DNA from: Chloroflexota bacterium
GTDB lineage: Bacteria; Chloroflexota; Anaerolineae; Anaerolineales; DRMV01
DNA: 17,706 bases
Direction of reading: 5' to 3'
Assembly (NCBI GenBank): GCA_013153135.1
Contig: JAADFA010000044.1
Coordinates: 1-17,706 of the forward strand
Both the position numbers and the translations under genes were made by a program. Below the pieces are notes generated by a model. That model searched no databases. It was not told the origin of the DNA and saw only the letters and a list, made by a program, of their open reading frames with translations. Positions 13,436 through 17,706 of this stretch are shown piece by piece (the first letter of the stretch is position 1; each line of letters opens with the position of its first letter).

Positions 13436-15274
13436 CTACGGATAGAGAAGTTCATCGGGCGAGCTCGTGGGCAACGGCACTTGGCCGGGTGTGAGCACAC
13501 TCCACAAGGGTACCATGGCCGCGAGCAGGGCGAGCAACATACGCGCCCAATCTTCGTTGGTCGCTTTGTCTGGATCGCGGATATCTGGACATGCGGCCAG
13601 AGGTTGGTCCACGGAGGACGGCAAGGCTTGTCGCGGGAAGTGGTCCGCGATGCGCAAGAGCAAATTCCACGTGAGGCGATAGAGGCCGCGTAAGTACGCC
13701 TGTACTTCAAGCAGGGTGAAACCAGGCCCTAGGGTGCGCTCTTCATACAGGGTAATGTCATCCAAAATATCCCGCCACGCGCTTTGGACACCGTTCCAAA
13801 ACATGCGCTCCAAGAATTGCGGTGAGCGCCAACGTTGCACAAAGCGCTTATGCGGGAAGAAAAACTCGCTCACGTGACGGGCCAAACGCGTGGGCGGCAA
13901 AGGCTCGCTGAAGGTGATGCTTTCGATAAGGGTGCCCCGTGCCATAGCCCGCGCGTTATTCGGCCCATTGAGTTCTTCAATCAGATCACGACGTAGGTCT
14001 TCTAACGTCACCGTGCGCCAGCGGGTTTGCAGGTTCTCTATGAAATGCTTACGCAGGTCCGATGGCAGTTGCTCTAAATAGTCGCTCACGACTGACCAGT
14101 GCAAGCGATTGAACAAATTGCTCACGGTATAACGCACAATGACGCGACGGAAAGCCTGGAGTACGTCCTCTTGTGTCACCCAGCGCGCGAGGTCAACAAC
14201 CGAGAATTGCTCCTGGTTCGCGGGCTCGCGTCGGGCGATACGAGCAATGGCATCCTGGATTTGCTGGGGTTGGGATTCGGAGCCGACAAGTCGATAACGC
14301 ACCTCGATGTTGCGAATGAGGACAGGTACGCCATCCTGCGTATAGAGGCGCAAGTCTTTCAGGCGCAATGGTGGGTATTCAGGCCGCCACAGCAAAAAGT
14401 AACGTACGCGCTCAAAGGGTGCTAAAGGAAAGTTTAGGTCGTAGATGCGAGCGCACGTCGAGCAGCCCAGCCAGGCCCCAAGCCCACTGCGTCGGCACAC
14501 ATCTTTTGGCAGGGGGCGAGGCATCCCTGGGATCTGCAAAGCCAAGATATCGTACGAGGTTTCGTTGGTGCACCGCGTGCCAAGGCTGGGTGCGGGCAGG
14601 TCGGCGGCCGAGGCAACATGGTACGAAGCCAACAAAGGCAGCACGACCTTAGGCTCCGAGACATCGTGGCGGACCAAAGGCTCCACCACCGCGGCCAGGT
14701 TCGGGTCGAGGTAGGCGAGCACGGGGCCGCCCAGGTTGCGCACCCACGCGGGGATGGGAATCTGCCATTTCTTCTTCTGCAGATCCCAATTGGCAAAGGG
14801 GAACGCCATAATCCAGGGGTCGCGGGCGTTGCCAAAGGCCTGAGCATCCAAGAAGGCTTCGCTCAAACGCACAGCCCAGGCTTGGGCCAAGAGGGCCTCT
14901 TGTTCATTGGCTGGTGTGTAGCTCTCCTGCTTGCCTGCGGCGTAACGTTTCGCGTCGGCCAACAAGGCCTCATCCAGCTCAAACAGGTCCGTCTGGACAA
15001 ACGCGGCCAAACGGCGAGCTCCAAGCCGCGCTTGACGCATCACCCAATAGAGCATCGCGGGCAGGCCGAAGACCATCACCAGGGTGATCAACCCGCCCAC
15101 GATGCCCCGGCCGTGCCAGGGCTGCTTGACCACCGCGAGGATGGCAAGCAGGAGGAACAACGCCGCGGCACTACCATACTCCACAGCTTGCCGGATTCGC
15201 GAGCGGCGCCGCATCGCGTCATCCGGCGAAAACGGCGGAGGCAGGGGGGTGGGAGAGGTTTCGCGCGCGCTCAT
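13436..15274 (-). CDS. Membrane protein with SPFH-like segment and Cys cluster
   Basis: The protein is 612 aa. Two membrane helices lie near the N-terminus (about residues 33-49 and 57-79). A large soluble region follows, and a hydrophobic stretch lies near the C-terminus (about 579-595). Residues about 290-335 (FERVRYFLLWRPEYPPL ... RLYTQDGVPVLIRNIEVRYRLVG) look like the strand pattern of an SPFH/band-7 domain, where a T-x-DG-x-x-v strand pair is typical; helical sequence follows. Cys235, Cys260, Cys271 and Cys274 (the last two as CSTC) could bind a metal. The start overlaps the preceding gene's stop as ATGA, so it is translationally coupled to it. No function is proposed beyond membrane scaffold-like (inference). 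The upstream open frame to 15385 lies inside the previous gene. Confidence 0.75.
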   Translation of the reverse strand: MSARETSPTPLPPPFSPDDAMRRRSRIRQAVEYGSAAALFLLLAILAVVKQPWHGRGIVGGLITLVMVFGLPAMLYWVMRQARLGARRLAAFVQTDLFELDEALLADAKRYAAGKQESYTPANEQEALLAQAWAVRLSEAFLDAQAFGNARDPWIMAFPFANWDLQKKKWQIPIPAWVRNLGGPVLAYLDPNLAAVVEPLVRHDVSEPKVVLPLLASYHVASAADLPAPSLGTRCTNETSYDILALQIPGMPRPLPKDVCRRSGLGAWLGCSTCARIYDLNFPLAPFERVRYFLLWRPEYPPLRLKDLRLYTQDGVPVLIRNIEVRYRLVGSESQPQQIQDAIARIARREPANQEQFSVVDLARWVTQEDVLQAFRRVIVRYTVSNLFNRLHWSVVSDYLEQLPSDLRKHFIENLQTRWRTVTLEDLRRDLIEELNGPNNARAMARGTLIESITFSEPLPPTRLARHVSEFFFPHKRFVQRWRSPQFLERMFWNGVQSAWRDILDDITLYEERTLGPGFTLLEVQAYLRGLYRLTWNLLLRIADHFPRQALPSSVDQPLAACPDIRDPDKATNEDWARMLLALLAAMVPLWSVLTPGQVPLPTSSPDELLYP

Positions 15275-16962
15275 CCGTTCTCTTCCCAAAAGTGGCGTAA
15301 GCGTTGCAAGTTCCGGCGCAAGCGGACAAGAGGAGCCTTCATCATCTCCGCGGCTTCGGACGCACTCAAATCGGTGCGCTCCCAAGCCTCTTCAAGGGCC
15401 GTATAGAATCGATCGAAAAATTCCACAGCCTGTTTCGGATGGTCATACTTGCCCAAGGCAAGACGTCCCGCACGATGGGCACAAAATTGCTCGTACAACG
15501 CACGAGCAACACCGTGATATGCCAAATCTTCCCCTTGTTTGCGATATAAATGCATAGTTTGACTGTACAGGTAGCGCTCAATTTCTGTCAATTCCACCCA
15601 CAAAGGATGGTAAACGCTATCGATGTGCAAACGTTCAACTTCACGCTCAAGGTAAATAGCCTCGATGCGTACCCGAGTAACTCGGATACCGCGCTCCTGC
15701 AGCATACCATAATCCAAGCTTGCGTCGGTCTTGACGTCCTCACGGGCGAGCGCGCCAGCAGGCAAATAGACGCGGCGCGTCAGGCGATGGTAGATGGCCC
15801 GCTCGATCTCCTCCCATCCCAGCATGGGGTTACCTTCTTCGTCGAGGAAGGCCTCGTGCCGTTGAAAGAGCGCGTGCACATCCATACCAAAGTTCCCCAC
15901 TTCTTCCCGCCAAGCCTGTGCGAGGAGCTCCTGCACCACTTGAGTTGCCGAGAGCAGCTCGGGCAAATGTTCATCGTCACGACGGTCCAATGCTGCCAAG
16001 AGATCATCTTCGGAGGTAATTCCCATGGCTTCGGTAATTACTGCGCGCGAGAGACGCTCAGCAGCCTTGCGATGCCCATGGAACCAGGTGAGAAAACGCC
16101 CTGCCTCCCATTCTTTGCGCCACTTCGCGCGTTGTTCTTCATCGGCCTTTTTCCAATCGTGAGCCGTGATGCCCATAAACTTCGCCCAGGCCGGGAGTTC
16201 CGGGGCATCGATGTAAAACGTATGGTCATCCAAGACGTATTCCGCGGTTAAACGCGCGGAGATGCGCGCGTCCCGGCCGATGGTCACGAGCGTGATCTGC
16301 TCGGGGTCCGGTGGATTGCCCCGACGCATCCAGGCGTCGCCGCCGACATGCACCTGATGCGGACGCAAGTCAATGGTCGCGACGATGCGCCAGCCTGGCC
16401 GCAACAACACAATTCCCGGGCCGAAAATGCGAAAATCGCGGCTATCATGCGCGTAAAACACGGCTGCGCTAGCCTGGTCAATAATGACCAAACCCGGCCC
16501 TGGACGGGCGTTTTCCTGCCGCGCACGGGCCAGGCCACCTTCGACACGCCCAAAGCGCAAAAAGAGCGTCTTGGGATAGGCTAAGTCGGCCAAGCGCTGC
16601 ACCAGACTATCCCAAAGCAGACGACGCAAAAAATGCATCCAAATCCAATCGAGCCAATCAGCCGACAAGGGCAACAGCAGGCGCACATAGGCGTGATACC
16701 AACGCCAATAGGCAAGCAGCCATATCGTGCCCATCAGGGCCCCCAGCCCTACGGCGAGCACGCCTGTTAAGGGGCCTGGCCAGCCCAACATCCAGCCTAG
16801 GCCGACTGCCAAGAGCATCCCAAATACAACGCTGCCGACGAGCGGCCCCAACGCGCGCCACTGCCCTGGGTTGCCGGGCGAGCGTGGCGGCCCCGGTTCA
16901 GGCGACCGTTTGGGGGCCGTCGAGCCATCCTTACGGCGGAAGGAAAGCTTCGGTAGGCGCAT
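15271..16962 (-). CDS. Membrane protein with SPFH-like domain, first gene of the operon
   Basis: The protein is 563 aa. A Pro/Arg-rich cytoplasmic-type N-terminus (1-37) leads to two membrane helices (about 39-60 and 65-86). A segment at about 156-245 resembles the start of SPFH/prohibitin-like domains: GPGLVIIDQASAAVFY, RIFGPGIVLLRPGWRIVATIDLRPHQV, TIGRDARISARLTAEYVLDD. A long, charged, mainly helical region follows, with a further strand-helix element (GIRVTRVRIEAIYLEREVERL, 425-445). Its topology matches the next gene's product, suggesting a hetero-oligomer analogous to HflK/HflC (inference). The ATG at 16960-16962 has AGGAG about 12 nt upstream, a long spacing. No protease, flotillin-type NfeD or other known SPFH partner is adjacent. 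A promoter and a repeat copy lie upstream. Confidence 0.75.
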   Translation of the reverse strand: MRLPKLSFRRKDGSTAPKRSPEPGPPRSPGNPGQWRALGPLVGSVVFGMLLAVGLGWMLGWPGPLTGVLAVGLGALMGTIWLLAYWRWYHAYVRLLLPLSADWLDWIWMHFLRRLLWDSLVQRLADLAYPKTLFLRFGRVEGGLARARQENARPGPGLVIIDQASAAVFYAHDSRDFRIFGPGIVLLRPGWRIVATIDLRPHQVHVGGDAWMRRGNPPDPEQITLVTIGRDARISARLTAEYVLDDHTFYIDAPELPAWAKFMGITAHDWKKADEEQRAKWRKEWEAGRFLTWFHGHRKAAERLSRAVITEAMGITSEDDLLAALDRRDDEHLPELLSATQVVQELLAQAWREEVGNFGMDVHALFQRHEAFLDEEGNPMLGWEEIERAIYHRLTRRVYLPAGALAREDVKTDASLDYGMLQERGIRVTRVRIEAIYLEREVERLHIDSVYHPLWVELTEIERYLYSQTMHLYRKQGEDLAYHGVARALYEQFCAHRAGRLALGKYDHPKQAVEFFDRFYTALEEAWERTDLSASEAAEMMKAPLVRLRRNLQRLRHFWEENG

Positions 16963-17021
16963 GGGAGCGTTACACTCCTCTCAATAAAGGCCTGGGGAAA
17001 CCAATGAGCGGAGTTGAGGAA

Positions 17022-17065
17022 AGTGTACCATAAACCTTGGATATTTGGTAAGACAAAAATGTCAA
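17022..17065 (-). promoter_or_regulatory. Promoter region of the SPFH-like operon
   Basis: On the minus strand a perfect TTGACA (complement of 17060-17065) has only weak -10 partners at 16-17 bp. A second pairing, TTACCA (complement of 17046-17051), 18 bp, TACACT (complement of 17022-17027), is plausible and sits about 60 nt upstream of the ATG. Which pair is used is undecided. Confidence 0.4.
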
Positions 17066-17071
17066 CGAGTG

Positions 17072-17210
17072 CAGGCAAATCTCGTAGCAGCCCATGCCGC
17101 GGGCAGCTGAACCCGCCCGCTATCCTCGCCGCCGCGCGTTGGGTTGAACTACTCGCGCGTAATTTTATGTAAACAAGCCGCAGGCTTCAACCTGTGGCGG
17201 TGCCAACGGC
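17072..17210 (+). repeat. Dispersed GC-rich palindromic repeat, copy C
   Basis: This third copy lies 16 kb from copies A and B in the same orientation. Its lead CAGGCAAATCTCGTAGCAG matches copy A's 5' end. It continues with GCGGGCAGCTGAACCCGCC, GCTATCCTCGCCG, an AT-rich AATTTTATG centre and the second hairpin, here GCCGCAGG/CCTGTGGC. In that stem a G-C pair of copy A is replaced by A-U and another by G-U, so pairing is kept. The tail after about 17195 diverges from the other copies. It lies just upstream of the SPFH-like operon promoter. Confidence 0.72.
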
Positions 17211-17527
17211 GACAGCCCTCTGCGCCGCCCCTCGTTACGTGACATTTCTACAACATTTACGTGCACCCAATGTCGACTCGTGTCGCTGATTTGCCAAGGC
17301 GCGAGCCATGTCGGCTGCGTTCTGGATGTCCGCTGGGCCTACTACGTGAGCAGCGCCATCCCTGCCGCGCGCCGGTCACATCCTGGGCCGCAAAAGTGCA
17401 GTAAGGCATGGCCATGTCGGGCGGAGCCACCAAGCGAGCCTAGCGCGCTTACGGAGAGGAACCCTTGCTTTTGAGTCGCGCAGGGAGCAAGTCAAGCCGT
17501 GTATTGGGCCCTCGCTGCGGGCTTAGG
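17211..17527. other. Intergenic region without a recognised gene
   Basis: This 317-bp stretch separates the repeat copy from the 3' end of the truncated gene. The only structures seen are a GCACCCAATGT block (17263-17273) similar to those flanking copies A and B, and a loose inverted repeat CTTGCT/AGCAAG around 17463-17490. A 64-codon GTG-started frame on the plus strand has no ribosome-binding site and no protein-like composition. No tRNA pattern was found. Confidence 0.5.
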
Positions 17528-17706
17528 TTAGGGCTCCGCGGGAATGCCGAAGACGCGTAAGGTGCCCGTGCTGTCCAAAACCGCGAGCGCGTCCTCGCGG
17601 CAGGCCAGGCCGAAAGGCGTTGCCGGCACGTCGAACGTGCGGATGAGTTCGCCTTCGGGCAGCCGGTAGATCTCGACCGGATGACCTGGCGGCGCGATGG
17701 CCAGGG
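17528..17706 (-). CDS. C-terminal fragment of a probable beta-propeller-like protein (truncated by window edge)
   Basis: The last 58 codons of a minus-strand gene end at TAA (17528-17530); the 5' part lies outside the window. The translation includes GHPVEIYRLPEGELIRTFDVP, CREDALAVLDSTGTLRVFGIPAEP. The alternation of short hydrophobic strands with xDSxGxLxVF-type turns resembles the last blade of NHL/WD-like or other repeat propellers. Codon bias fits a real gene. With so little sequence the family assignment is tentative, and a specific function cannot be given. No convincing terminator was seen after the stop. Confidence 0.6.
   Translation of the reverse strand, partial: LAIAPPGHPVEIYRLPEGELIRTFDVPATPFGLACREDALAVLDSTGTLRVFGIPAEP

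Noticed and set aside
17280..17474. 64-codon plus-strand frame with a GTG start
   Set aside because: No ribosome-binding site, no homology or domain I can recognise, and composition typical of random GC-rich sequence.
17450..17530. Terminator or tRNA-like structure near the right edge
   Set aside because: Only short, imperfect stems without a U-run; no T-loop or acceptor pattern for a tRNA.

Overview
The window reads as a chromosomal segment of a GC-rich bacterium, most likely a member of the Chloroflexota (Anaerolineae-like). This is inferred from protein style, since there is no rRNA or other phylogenetic marker here: Ala/Arg/Trp/Pro-rich proteins, lipoproteins with Ser/Pro/Thr linkers, a membrane protein with a Cys-paired beta domain of a type I associate with that phylum, and a membrane/GAF/HTH regulator. 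No tRNA, rRNA, CRISPR array, intact transposase or phage module was seen.

Layout. (1) 8-427, minus: an unrecognised 139-aa protein. (2) 428-1152: a 725-bp intergenic region with two copies of a GC-rich palindromic repeat; a third copy lies at 17072-17210. (3) 1153-3981, plus: a methylmalonate-semialdehyde dehydrogenase-type ALDH, a lipoprotein whose start overlaps the ALDH stop, and a YbhB/PEBP-family lipoprotein. (4) 3969-6643, minus: a two-helix membrane protein with an extracytoplasmic beta domain, then a multi-TM/GAF/HTH protein without a kinase domain; it meets the PEBP gene tail to tail with a 13-bp overlap. (5) 6795-8708, minus: a tyrosine-recombinase-like protein that has lost its catalytic residues, its stop codon directly abutting the start of purine nucleoside phosphorylase (punA). 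(6) 8978-10589, minus: lspA and rluD, overlapping. (7) 10665-12273, minus: a NeuB-type synthase without a SAF domain, then a SanA/DUF218 protein. (8) 12449-16962, minus: two large membrane proteins with SPFH-like segments, overlapping by ATGA, followed 30 bp later by a PfkB-family sugar/nucleoside kinase. (9) 17528-17706, minus: the C-terminal end of a gene that runs off the window.

Most genes are housekeeping or envelope functions in short, tightly coupled operons. The least explained items are the SPFH-like pair with its kinase partner, the catalytically dead recombinase coupled to punA, the membrane-bound GAF/HTH regulator, and the dispersed repeat whose stem is kept by paired substitutions. 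I see no defence island or biosynthetic cluster. NeuB stands without the partner genes expected for sialic-acid-type sugar activation.
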